This document shows positions 7,199-18,600 of a DNA stretch of 18,966 nucleotides, piece after piece. Position 1 is the first letter of the stretch; the number at the start of each line of letters is the position of its first letter. This stretch comes from Micractinium sp. NFX-FRZ (Eukaryota > Chlorophyta > Trebouxiophyceae > Chlorellales > Chlorellaceae), in assembly GCA_029339195.1 (NCBI GenBank), contig JAPTJF010000715.1:1-18966 (forward strand). The letters run 5' to 3'. Below the pieces are notes generated by a model. It was given only the letters and a program-made list of their open reading frames with translations, did not search any database and was not told the DNA's origin. Both the position numbers and the translations under genes were made by a program.

Positions 7199-10100
7199 TC
7201 AGCCAGAGGAGGCCGGGGCCCAGCCCATGCAGATTGGAGGGTTCACCTGGAACATGTACAGTGGGCAGGGTGGGCGAGCCTGGCATGAGGCAGCAGCAAG
7301 GAGGCAGCAGGCTATAGCAGCCAACCTGTTTCGGGACATTGGTACCCTTATATCATCCGGGGGAGGTGCAGGGAGGAGCAGTAGCACACGTGGCAGAGGT
7401 GCCCCGCCAGGTGGCAGCACCGCCAGCGGCCGGCACTCACATTAGCAATGGCCAGGATGGCTGCCGGGATCGTCCAGATGCCGTCCCCGGCAATAAGGCC
7501 TGCGCAAGGGACAGAGGGAAGAGGTTGATGGGTTGTGATGGGCATTTCAGCAAAATGGGGAGCGCGGCATTACACTCACATCCCACCCACTGGCAGGCGC
7601 CTGCATCCAGCTTGCACTCAGCTTGCACCCAGGCGGCAGCGTGCACTCTGATGATTTTGATCTCAACCCATTGACCGACACTAGCTTGCGCCCAGCTTGG
7701 CCGCAGCTTTACCCACAGCGCTGGCTGTCCGCCAGCAGCGCGCGCTCAGTAGACGAACGGCATCCTACACACACGCATCCCCCCACAGGCCGGCACCCCC
7801 CACCCACCCAGCCTGCGCCCAGCCCATGCAGCTCACCCGAGGCGGCGGCCGCCGACAGCAGCGTGCACTCTGCCGAGTTGACCCAGCCCCAGACCAGCAT
7901 GATGGCAGCGCCCACACACATGTCCACAGCCAGCCAGGCGCCCAGGTAGAAGGGCTGCGGGCAGTGGAGGGGCGGGGGGGAGGCAGCGTTGGGGCGTCGA
8001 GTGCCAGCCGGGATCGGATGGGCAGTGGGGTGCATCACCGTTGGCTGGCCCTACGGTGGGAGGCTGGCTCGGGTTGTATGGGTGTGTGGGTGGTGGGTGG
8101 TGGCGTCCGGGGTTGTGCTTACGCTGAGGTGAGGCGGGGTGTGTGTGGGCACCCAAAGCCAGCAGCAGCCAGCTGTGCCTTCCAACTCACGCTCTGCCAC
8201 ACCCTCGCCAGACTCTCCCCAGACTGCCCACCCCCCTCGTGCACCTCCAACACGCCACCGCCGCCACGCACAGCACCCTGCCCCAGCCAGCGCCGGCTCA
8301 CCAGCGCCATGCACATGGGCAGCGGCACGAAGCGGGCCCACTTGTGGGGCAGCAGGTCGCGTCCCAGGTTTATGCAGATGGTGATGCCAGCAAAGCCGCC
8401 ACACAGCGCCAGGCAGTTCTGGGGCAGCACGCTGAAGCCGTCCTGCGGCAGCAGTACAGCAGTACAATGGTAAGTGGCACGACGGGACAGCAATATGCTG
8501 ATGGTTCTGCAAAGATGTATGTGGGGTGAGTGCGGAGGGGCGGAGGAGGCCAGGGTGAAAAGGGCAGGGAGGTGGGCGGGCATGGCGCGGGGGAGGGCGA
8601 GCGGGGGCAGGCGTGGAGCGCCGCTTGTGGTGGAGGGCTTTCCAGGCAACCAATCGTGCTGACGTGTCATGTCGCACACAGGATCCCGCCCGCCCGGCGC
8701 CGCCCTGCCAGCTGCCCACCACCGCCACTCGTAGCCAATGTGCCTGTTGCTCACCACTCCCACAATGGCCATGCCACGATACACCGTGCCATCTGCAGCC
8801 GAGGAAGCATGGGGCAGTGGCACAACGATCAGCGCGCCATGTCAGAGGCAGAGCAGCGGTGGTGGGAAAGGGCCCCGGGCAGACGTCCCCTCCAAACGCA
8901 CACACGCACGCCTCCACAAAAGCAGGCGCTGCCACTCCCCCTGCACCGCCACCCTGCACGCCCACAGCACGCGCACTCACAGGGTGCAAAGTAGAGTGAG
9001 CCGGGCACCCCGATGGGGAAGGCGGTCCAGAAGAGCCAGAAGCAGGCGGGGGCGATGACGCAGCCCATGATCGCGCCCACCAGCTGGGCGGTGAACATGG
9101 CGCGCGGGTTGGACAGGGTGAGGTAGCTGCAGCGCCGGCGGGGGGACGGGCGGGACAGGCACTCTGAGGCAGAGAGCACCGAGGGAACTGCAGCAGTAGC
9201 TGGCCGGTGCCGCAGACAAGCAACATCTTCAAATGCTGTACCTACTAGCAGATGTGCCTGGTCCTCTCCCTTAAAGCCCTGCATGAGGCCCGGCTGCCTG
9301 CACACGCACATCAACTCGCCAACATGGCAGCAAACCCATGCTGTGCCTCGGCCCCGCTCACCCCGTCCTGAAGTCCTGCATGAGGTCTGAGGCGGAGGCC
9401 ACGGAGGCAAAGACGACGCCGCACACAGCCAGGCCCGTGATGACACCGCCCGCCTCCAGGCCTGAGAGGCATGAGGGACGAGGGACACGAATCATACAAG
9501 GTGGGAGCTGAGGGAGAGAGGGAGGAGAGGGATGAATGATGAGAGATGACGCCGCGCACTGCCGGGCCAGGGATAACGCCGCCCGCCTCCAAGGTCGGGG
9601 GAGGGCCGGGGCGGGGGGACAAGGGGGCAGTTGCATGGAGTGGGGTGTGGGTCGATGAGGGGCCGGCGAGGGGACCCGGGGGTAGAGAGAGGAATGAACA
9701 ACCCCCGGTCCCCCTGCCCCACCCACTCAACCAACCCAAACCCACTCGCCCACCCCACTCACCCAACCGCTGCCCCCCACCCCACCCCGTCCTACCCCAG
9801 GCACGCACCTGACCAGGCGGCAAAAATGAAGATGGCCAGCTTGCCGTACAGGCTGCAGCAGAGCGGGCACTCGCACACCATTATAAGTGGCTCGACTTCA
9901 ATTCCGGCAGGGGCAAGTGTGCTGCAGAAGCAGCAGCAGAATCCATCCCCGCCCCGGGATGGCCACAAACAGCCCAGGACCTTTCACAGGCAAGCTGCCG
10001 GCTGGCAGTTCCCGTGCTGCTCAGGCGCCGCTAAAAGTTTTAAATTAGGGGTGGTTGGGGCCCGGGGGGGGACAGTGCTTTGGTTTGTTGTCAACGGAAA

Positions 10101-13100
10101 TACTCTCAGCGGCAGCGCTGCCGCCGCTGCCGCCGGCGCCGCTTTGCGCCCGCGAGGGGCGCAGGCGAGCGGAGCGGGCCGGCCGCTGGCTGGCGAGGGG
10201 ACGTGGGGTCCACGCAAGGCCTATGGGATCCGAAGTGGCATGTTTACTTCTAAGACTGCAAAACTGATGTGGCCATGCAGCGGAACCATGAGCCCGCCCA
10301 CTGAAAAGCGGCGCGGCGCTGCTTGGAGGAGTGCTGCCCCTGCCGCTCCCCGAGCTCTCCATGCTGGACTCTTCACGACTTTTTAAAAGCATTGATCGGC
10401 CTGAGTGAAACGCAGAATGCTGATCTTGACTTGATGTTGCCGGGGGATGTTGTAGGTGTGGGAAACGCAGGATGTTGTAGATTTGAATGGTATCCCGGCG
10501 GCACACTGGCGGCACCGCAGCAGGCATGCCAGCAGGGTGGCCCTGGGACCTCTTCAGCCTGCCCGTTCGAGCAGCGGCCGTTGGTCTCGCCTTCTGCACC
10601 CCATTACGTCGCGCCTGGCACCTGGTGCCAACACCTCGCCGGAGCCATCAGGTGCGCAAGACTCGGATCTTTTGCAGGAGCGGCGGACAATACCCGGCCC
10701 TGTTTCCTTGATCAGCGCAGATCAAGCTGCAAGTGCGGCGGGCAGGGTGCACCGCGTGCGTGGACGGGAGCAGCAAGCCTGTGGTGCCGGGCGCCAGCTT
10801 CTCGCCAGCCGGCCGGCCACCGCCCTTGCCTCAACTCCCTCCCCTCTCCCGCAGTGCCATGGCACGCTCCCTCCTCGCCTTGCTCATCCTGGCCCTGGCG
10901 TTTGGCGGCGCCGCAGCCAGGTGGGTGCATTAGGGGCAGGGCAGTCCTTGCACGGAGCCGCAGCCCTGCCCCGCCACCCGCGCGCAATCGGCCCTTCTGC
11001 CCCTTTGTACCCACGCCTGCCGCAAAGCTAGCACCGCATTCCTGACCCAGCCTCTGTCAATCTCCCCTTCCCCTCCCTCTCCTCTTCCTCCCGTGCAGGG
11101 GACTTGCGGCCGCCCCCGGTGCCGCCCCTGCCGGCCCCCTTGAGGAGCTGCCCTCCCCAGAGTCGTTGTCTGCCCACCAGCTGTCCATTGTGTTGGTTGA
11201 GGCCCTCACTGCTGAGTACGGCGCGGGTGGGTGCTGCCGCCACTTTCCGTTGCTCCCTTGCCTGATGACGCAAGCTGCCAGGCATCGCTGCATGCACTGT
11301 TTGCTGCTGCTGAGCGGGACCCCCATGCCCAATCTGCACCGCCGCCACTATTGGTAGGAGTACGCGCCAAGCTGGGCCGCCACAGCTGCTGCCGCGGCCG
11401 CCGCCACCACTCTTAGGCACGTGCAGCACTGTGCCCATGACCAGCCAGATGATGCCCAGCACACCCACCAGGCCCTTCCCGCTCCCTCTCTCAATCTGCC
11501 CGCAGGCTCGCTGTATGCGATTTGCCGCAACACCTCCGACCCCGCTGCGAATGCTACCCGGGCCTGCGACGGCGGTGAGGGAGGGCGCGCTGAGGCTGCC
11601 TCTTGCCGCCAGCGGCATTGCCCGCTGCCTGGGTCTCCTGCCTTGCAGCAGCCAAGCTGCCCTCCTCAAAGTCGCACAGCTGGCGGTGCTGCCCTTCTCT
11701 CCACTGGAGAGGTGCAGAGGTGGAGAGGTGGCACCGCCTGCCTTGCCCACCTCACATGACTCATGTGCCCGAACCACTGCCCTGCGCTGCGCTGCCCTGC
11801 AGGCCTCCAGTGCTGCGGCTACCTGGGCGGGCCCGATGGCAAGCTCCCTGACACCTGGCAAGTGTGTTTGTGCTGGCTGAGACGGACATTGAGGGGGCCC
11901 GCTGCAGCCCGCTCAAACCTGCCCACTTCAAGCCCGCCTGCCAGCCCCACCCCGCCCGTCTGCCTGCCTGCCTGCCTGCCTGCCTAACCGCCTGCCCACC
12001 TGCGAGCGTGCGCCCTCACATGTGCGCTCCGCTGCCTGCCAGCCAGCTCAGAGCGCTTGCGGGCAGTCTCCTGCAAGCCCCCCACCCGCCTCCCAGGGAG
12101 GCTCCCCCTCCCCCCAGCAACCTCCTGTGCCTCAGGCTGGCTAAGGCATCACATGCTCAGCATGCCTTCCAACCCTCCGCCCCCGCCCCACGCACCCTCC
12201 CCACCGCAGCGTGCGCAACCGCCCTGGCACCGAGTGCCCGCGCACAATTTCCGGCGCGCAGGGCGGGCCCTGCGCCACTGGCCGCAAGTGCCGGCAGGAC
12301 CTGGTGTGCTGCGATGCCAAGCCGTACCTGGAGGGCAAGACCGCCGTGCCGGTAGGTGGATGCTGCCCTATCTTTGCCTCCGCCTCTCACTCGCACACAG
12401 TTTGGCTTCCTGTCCCGCGCGCTCAAGGCCACGCCGAGGCTGCCGGCGGGGCGCACCAGGAATGCACCAGGCCCCTGGTTCGGTCATGCGCAGTGCAGCG
12501 CTGCCTGCGCTGCGCATGACCGCTGGCATATGCCTGCAGGCAGCGGTGCCGCTCTAGCACCCCACCTTAGCTGCGCCTCCCGGCTTTGCACACGTGCCCC
12601 CGCGCTGACACTTCGGTTGGTGCTGTGCCTTTCTTCACTCTGGATGCAGATCCCCACATGCCAGCACCCCAACTCGGTGACGGATTCCACTGGGTTCGTC
12701 TTCTGCTGAGAGTGAGGCCAGTGGGCCGCGGGTCGTGACCACAGATCGTGACCGTCAAAGGTTGGCCTTCAGACAGAGCGTCGCTAGAAGCAGCAGCGCA
12801 CCGTTTTTTTCTCGGGCCCGCAGAGAGAACCATGGCAGCCTGCCAAGCGCAAGCTGGCCTCCGGCATGCCAGCCGGCAAGTGGGCCGCCAGGATGCCACG
12901 CACGCACCCCGAAAGACTTGTTGGTGACAGGCAGACAGGCTCATTGCTCAGCATCACCTGCCACTGCGCCCTCCCTCGCTACTGTTGATACACCATCCCA
13001 GCCTTACCTCAGCGCTGCCCATACCGTACTTGTAGTTGAAATCTGGCAATTTAGGAGCTGGCAAACTTGATCATCAGCTTTCCTTGGGCAGCACTCATGG

Positions 13101-15609
13101 CAGCAGCACGGCTCGAGGAGTGCTGCAGGTCCCTCCCTGCCACCCATGCCCCACACCTTTCCTCCCTCATCCCACATCACGACACCTCATCACAACCACG
13201 CCCCCCTCCCCGCTCCCACCTGGCCATGTTCCAGTCTGTCAGCCCCGCGCCGTATGCGTTGGCAAAGGCCAGGGGAGGCGCAATCATTCCCGCCACCAGC
13301 ACGTAATACCTGGCGGGAAGTTCGGAGGAGGGAAGGGAGATGCGAGACAGTGGAGGAGCGGAGGAAGTTTGAGGGGAGGTGCTTGCCAGCGCTGGCCAGT
13401 TTTGCAGCCTTCTCGCAGCAAGCCCAGCCTCGAGGTGGCAGCCAGGCTGTAGACAGTTCCCGGCACTACTCACCACTTGGCCTGGCTGTACAGGCGGGGG
13501 ATGACGCCCACGGCGATGGCCAGCATGGCGATGAAGCCAATGACGCCCACCCACCTGCAGGAGTGGCAGCCAGCAAGGCGTGTGAGATGCATGCTGGGCA
13601 GCACAGGCGCCGGCCTATCGTGCACGCTGTCGTTGGCATTGTTCGTGTGCCCCTTGCCCCTCCAGGTGTGGTTGTGGGGGCGTCAGTGGCAGGGGAACGA
13701 GCGGCGGCAGGCATGGGCCTTCATCCCCCCTACCACACACCCCACTCCCACCCCCACCTCACCCCACCGCCAGCACGCACTCACCATGGAATGGCACCCG
13801 ACTGGAAGACTTCCCGCCGCAGCGTGCGGTCATGCTCCGTCTCCCCAGCCAGCAGCGTGTGCCCGCCGTCCTCCCCCTCCTCGCTCCCCTCCTCCCCAAC
13901 ATCCTTCAACTTGCCATCGCCGCCGGCTGCGGCATCACTTGGCCCCAGGGCCTCGCCAGGTGCTGCCGTGGTGCCCGGCAGCGGGCCGGAGGCACCGCCC
14001 GCCGCAGCCGCCGCAGCCATGGTCTTGCTGCTGGCGCGACGTTCGAGCTCGTCTACCTCCACCTCTGCCTTGGCGGCAGCTGCCCGGCGGCTCTTGAAGG
14101 ACAGGTAGGTCAGCACCCTGCTCACACAATGATATGCAGCAGCAGGAGGCAAGGCAGGGCACACGCATGCGCGAATGAGCTCACAGCGTTGCAGGGTGGG
14201 GCACATGCATGCAGGGCAACCACACAGGGAACACGGTACGTACGGGGTACACAAACCACGCGCACAGGGCCCCCTAACTTCATTCTCTTTCAAAGGGCAT
14301 TGTGCTGACAGCACAACGTTGGGTGGGCACAGATGCAGGGCATGCAGGGCACCCACATGAGCTTGGCCACAATGTAGAGCCCGTCCACGATGAAGACAGC
14401 AATGGCCAGGAACACTGCGGGGACAGGTGGAACAGGGGGACGGCCAGGTGTGTGACGTGGGATGCGTGGAGTGGGGGGCGGATTGGCGGGCAGGGGGGAC
14501 CGTCACAGCAGCAATGGCTGGGAACATAGCGTGCGAGCGCGTTGGCGGACAGCCCCGGGGTTCACCACCGTTCTACGGGTGGGCGACAACCTTACCCTTG
14601 TACCCGTAAAGTCCTCGAAAATCGGTGCCCGAAAGGCCGGCGGGGTACCAGTCCCCCTCCTTCTTGGCAATCAGGGGCCACATCAGGCCCCTGCAAGGTG
14701 CATGCATGAGCGGGTGCGTGCGTGTGGGGCGGGGAGTGTGAAGCATGATGGGACAGGCATAGCCGCGGCGTCAGCATCCTCGGGCCAGTATGTTCACTGG
14801 CTGAGCTGAGCTCATCGAAGGCCTTCTCAAGCAGCTGCTCAGCCGCGTACAACCCACAGAGGCAGCTGTTCAAAGCCTGCCCACCAGCCCATCCAAAAGC
14901 ACACCCACCCAACTGCCCACCCACCCTCCCATCACCCACCACGAGATGATGGCGCCAAACATGATGCTCCAGGACACAATCTGAGGGGGGCAATGTCAGC
15001 AGCAACATAGTGGAAGCTTTCCGAGTAAAGTGAAGGAGTGCAAGAAAGCAATGGGGCACCCAGGCAGTGGCCGGCCGGCAGCTGGTCACTGCCACCAGCG
15101 CCCCCCTGCCCCGCCTCCCCAGCGCTGCCATCCAGCAGCGTCTCTGGGCAGGAGGCCACAGGATGCACCCCCAGCCTGGCAGGCCCACCTGCGGGCACAG
15201 CATGCCCACGCCAACGTAGTTCTGTGGGCAGGGCGGGCGGGCAGCACAGAGGGGATGGCAACACGTCAGCACTTTGCTGGCGGCCCGCCTGCTCGCCACT
15301 GCTCCTCACCCCTTTCCATGCGCCCCCCTGCACTTCAGGTCCCCATCCTCCCAACACACCCTCGCCACATCAACAAACAAAGCACCACGCTCTCCTGTGC
15401 CCAGCTCCGCCTCCACCAATGTGCGAGTCTGCCCCCTATAGGCAGCCCCACCCTTCACACACCGCCCTCCTGCCTGCGAGAAGTCAAAATTCCAGGTCCA
15501 GTCCAGCGCCTGCAGAGAAAAGGTGGGGAAGGCGGCAAAGCCGCCTGTGGCGGTGCCGCAGTCGCCGCCGCCGCTGAAAATCCACTTCCAACCGCTGCAG
15601 CCAGGGAGG

Positions 15610-15659
<50 letters not shown>

Positions 15660-18600
15660 CGGGGGGAGGGATGCGGGGCGGAACAGGTGCAGGCAGGGTG
15701 GGAGGATGCAATGCACGCTTCCAAGTGCAGGAAACGGGGGAGGCTTCGATTAGATATGACGTTCAAACCATGTTTCTTCCCCACCCCAGGCGGGGCACCT
15801 ACCCACCTGAAGAGGAAGGAGAAGCCAAACCACTTGCCCATGCTCATCAGCTGGCGGCGGGCGCCGTCGCTGCCATCCTTGGTGAAAAACGAGTTTATCA
15901 TCAAGCCTGCACATGGGGGGGAGGTGGGGCAGGGTTCGTGGGCAGTACAGTGCAAGTGAAGCGCCCGTGACCGCAAGCTGTGCCGGGCAAGTGGAAGAGG
16001 GAAGAGGGGGTGCGGTGGGGTGGGAGCCCGCACGGAGCAGCCCCCCTCCCATGCACAGCACTGCATCAGCCGTGCAGCCCTACTGCTTCGTTCCCCCGCT
16101 GCGGGCGAGCATGCCACTGTCAACCCACCTGTGGCGGTACCGCTGGGGAAGAGGAGCTCGTACTTGAGGATGAGCTGCTTGCGCAGCGGGACAAGCATGA
16201 AGATGCCTGGGGAAGGGGGGGGGGGGGACAAAGGGTGGCAGGTGAGAGTTAGTTCCGCTAGTAGCGTGAGGGGTGCAAGGGAGCAGCATGCAAGTGCTGC
16301 GGGGACCGGGGGCAGAGGAGGCAGTGAAAGGGATGTATGGGTGACACAAACGATGAGGGGCGGCAGCACAGGGGCAGCGCGGGTGTGTGGCCAGGAGATG
16401 CCTGCTGCCACGCTGTTGTTGCTCATGAGGCGCCAGGCAGCATTGATTTCCAGGTGCCATGCCCGCCCTGCGCAACAGAAGCAGCAGCAGCGGCAGCAGC
16501 GGCAGCAGCGGCGACAGCGGCGGTAGCAGTTGAATCAGCGGGCAGGGCGGGCTCACCAAAGAGGCTGATGCAGAACATGTAGGCGATCAGGCGGCCAAAC
16601 TCGGGGTTCACCACATCCTGCAGCGGGGGTGGAGAGGGAGGTGAGGACAGGGAGGGGAAGAATTGGGAGGGGAGGGAGGCTGGTGAGGTCTGGGAGGAGG
16701 CATGAGGGAAGGGCGGTGAGCTTGTGGAGCGGACGGGGGTTGGGCCCCAGGCAGGCAGGAAGCAGGAGCGTGTGCAGCGGTGGGCGGGCCCAGCCGGGTT
16801 GCACAGCTGCTGTGCCTGCTGGCAGGCACGCCAGCGCTGCCGTCCAGCTGGTTTCGGTCGCCCTCGTCCCTCCAGCTGCCGTGCTCACCTCGGAGCGGTT
16901 CCCATCCAGCTCTCCCACGTTCTCATAGCTCTGCTGGTCCATGGCAACCACGTCTGGGGGAGGAGGGAGCGTGGGGTGAGGAGTGAGGTGGGAAAGAAAC
17001 GAGCAGGGTGGCATGATGAGCAAGGGGGGGAGTTAGTTGGGAGGCAAGGAGGGGGCAGCAGCTGCATGTGCTGTGAGCGAGCAGGCGGCCAGGCAGGCAC
17101 CCGCAGCAGCAGCAGCGGCAGCGGCAGGCACGAAGGCAGCAGCGGGCAGGGGGGCAGGCAAGCAGGTGGCTTACAAGTTCCAAAGCCCCCGTTGAACGCC
17201 ATTCCATAGCAGGCGACAGTGCAGGTCTGCAGGAAAGGTGAGGTTGGCAGTGGGGCGGAGGGAATGACCACCACTGGCGAGGCAGGCTTTCAGGCTGCGC
17301 TGCGGCATGTCCCTGGGCATGCTGATCTGATCTGCTGGCTTGCTAGCCCTGATGTCTGGGTGGCACAACTTGCCTTGAATTCTTTCACCCCATTCACCCC
17401 ATCCCTGCCCTACTGCCCCACACCATCCCCCGCCCAGCCCTCCCCCACCTGACTGTTTGCCACCCAGCGTCTGCTCCCAGCCACCGGCCCCACCCCTTCA
17501 GCCCACACCCTCGCTCACCTGGATGACCGTCACCTCCTGCGCCGTCAGCTCCTGCCCGTTGATCCTCACCAGCTTGAGGGCGCGGTGCAGCCCCCCCAGG
17601 AAGAAGAAACCCAGCAGGCCGGCGCCGATGTTGAGGGAGGGGATGACGCCTGCACACGCGGGGTGGCACAGCAGCAGGGGAGGGGACAGGGCGAGACAAG
17701 GTGGGCATGCTCCCGGGAGGCCAGCGCTATGCGGAGCCCACTGGCCGGGAAATGGCCGGGGAGGCCAGCGCCAGCGGCGAGGGGAGTGTGACGCGTGCAC
17801 GCCGGAGAACCGTTGGCAGCCGGGGGCAGGCATGGAGAGGTGCGTGGTGCATGGTGGTGCCTGCCTGCCTGCCTGACTGTTTGTTTGATTGGTTGGGCGT
17901 CCCTCCTCACCGGTGGTCAGCCCCAGCTTGAGTGAGATGATGGAGAAGCAGGCGCCCAGCACCGCCGAGATGAGCAGCGCCCGCACAGTCAGCGTGCTCT
18001 GCCACCGTGGCAGCTTGGCCATCTGCGGTGCGTGCCGGGGAGGCTCATGCATGCATCGGGCGGGGTGTGAGTGGCGGTGCTGGCAGTCCCTGCGTGCTGG
18101 GCAGGGCGCATGCGGCGGCGTCGGACGCCCAGACAGGCGGGAGCGCTGCCCCTGCTTGATGGAGCATGCAGCTTTCCTGTGGGGGACGTCCACCCCACAC
18201 CCCTGGCGCCCCCACCCCTGCTCCCTTGCCTCACCCTGCATATGACCGCACCCAAAGCATCGACTGCACCTTTGCACATATCTGCCCACCTCCACATCTC
18301 TGCCCCACTCTGCCCTGCTGCGCGCGAGGTGCAAAGGCTCAACATGCCTATCGCCTCTGTAGACCTGCTCATTCCACCCCCCTTCCATGCCCGGCCCCCG
18401 CCCCTGCCCCTTCAGGCAGGACCTCTGAGCCCGGCTGCAGCCTTACCCCCGCATGTTCCTCCCCTCTCACAGGCACCTGCTTGCCCCCCTCACCTCCCCC
18501 GCCACATCCGCCTCCTCGGGCAGCGCCTCCAGCTCTAGCGCCATCCCGCGTGACGATAGGCGGCGGGAGGCCAGCCGCTCCATCACCACCTCCTCACGCG

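Larger units (their letters stand above)
9853..13219 (-). other. Giant intron 17 of YSL (3,367 bp) hosting a nested gene
   Basis: The intron runs from donor GTGGGA (exon 17 end at 13220, ...GLTDWNMA and AG) to the acceptor CTGCTGCAG before exon 18 (9852, completing S then LYGKLAIFIFAAW). Exons on both sides are unmistakably contiguous YSL sequence. The intron is more than ten times the gene's average and contains an entire antisense gene (10859-12709). The remainder, 9853-10858 and 12710-13219, holds no other gene I can support. The left part contains the nested gene's promoter region and a GC-rich hairpin-prone block near 10110-10190. Confidence 0.85.

Noticed and set aside
8051..9232. 393-codon continuous minus-strand open frame
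   Set aside because: It runs through introns 20-22 of YSL in a frame that mostly differs from the true exons. The family motifs require splicing, so the length is a GC-content artefact.
10045..10599. 184-codon minus-strand open frame in the YSL intron
   Set aside because: It is low-complexity Ser/Pro/Ala content without motifs, most likely non-coding upstream DNA of the nested gene.
13781..14527. 248-codon minus-strand open frame
   Set aside because: Only its 3' part (13785-14117) is YSL exon 15. The upstream part reads through intron 14.
15484..15716. Polyglycine and polyproline open frames around 15611-15659
   Set aside because: They are translations of the G/C homopolymer in an intron, not protein.
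16423..16614. Alanine-run open frames
   Set aside because: They are produced by the CAG/CGG tract within YSL intron 7. Only 16557-16617 is coding.
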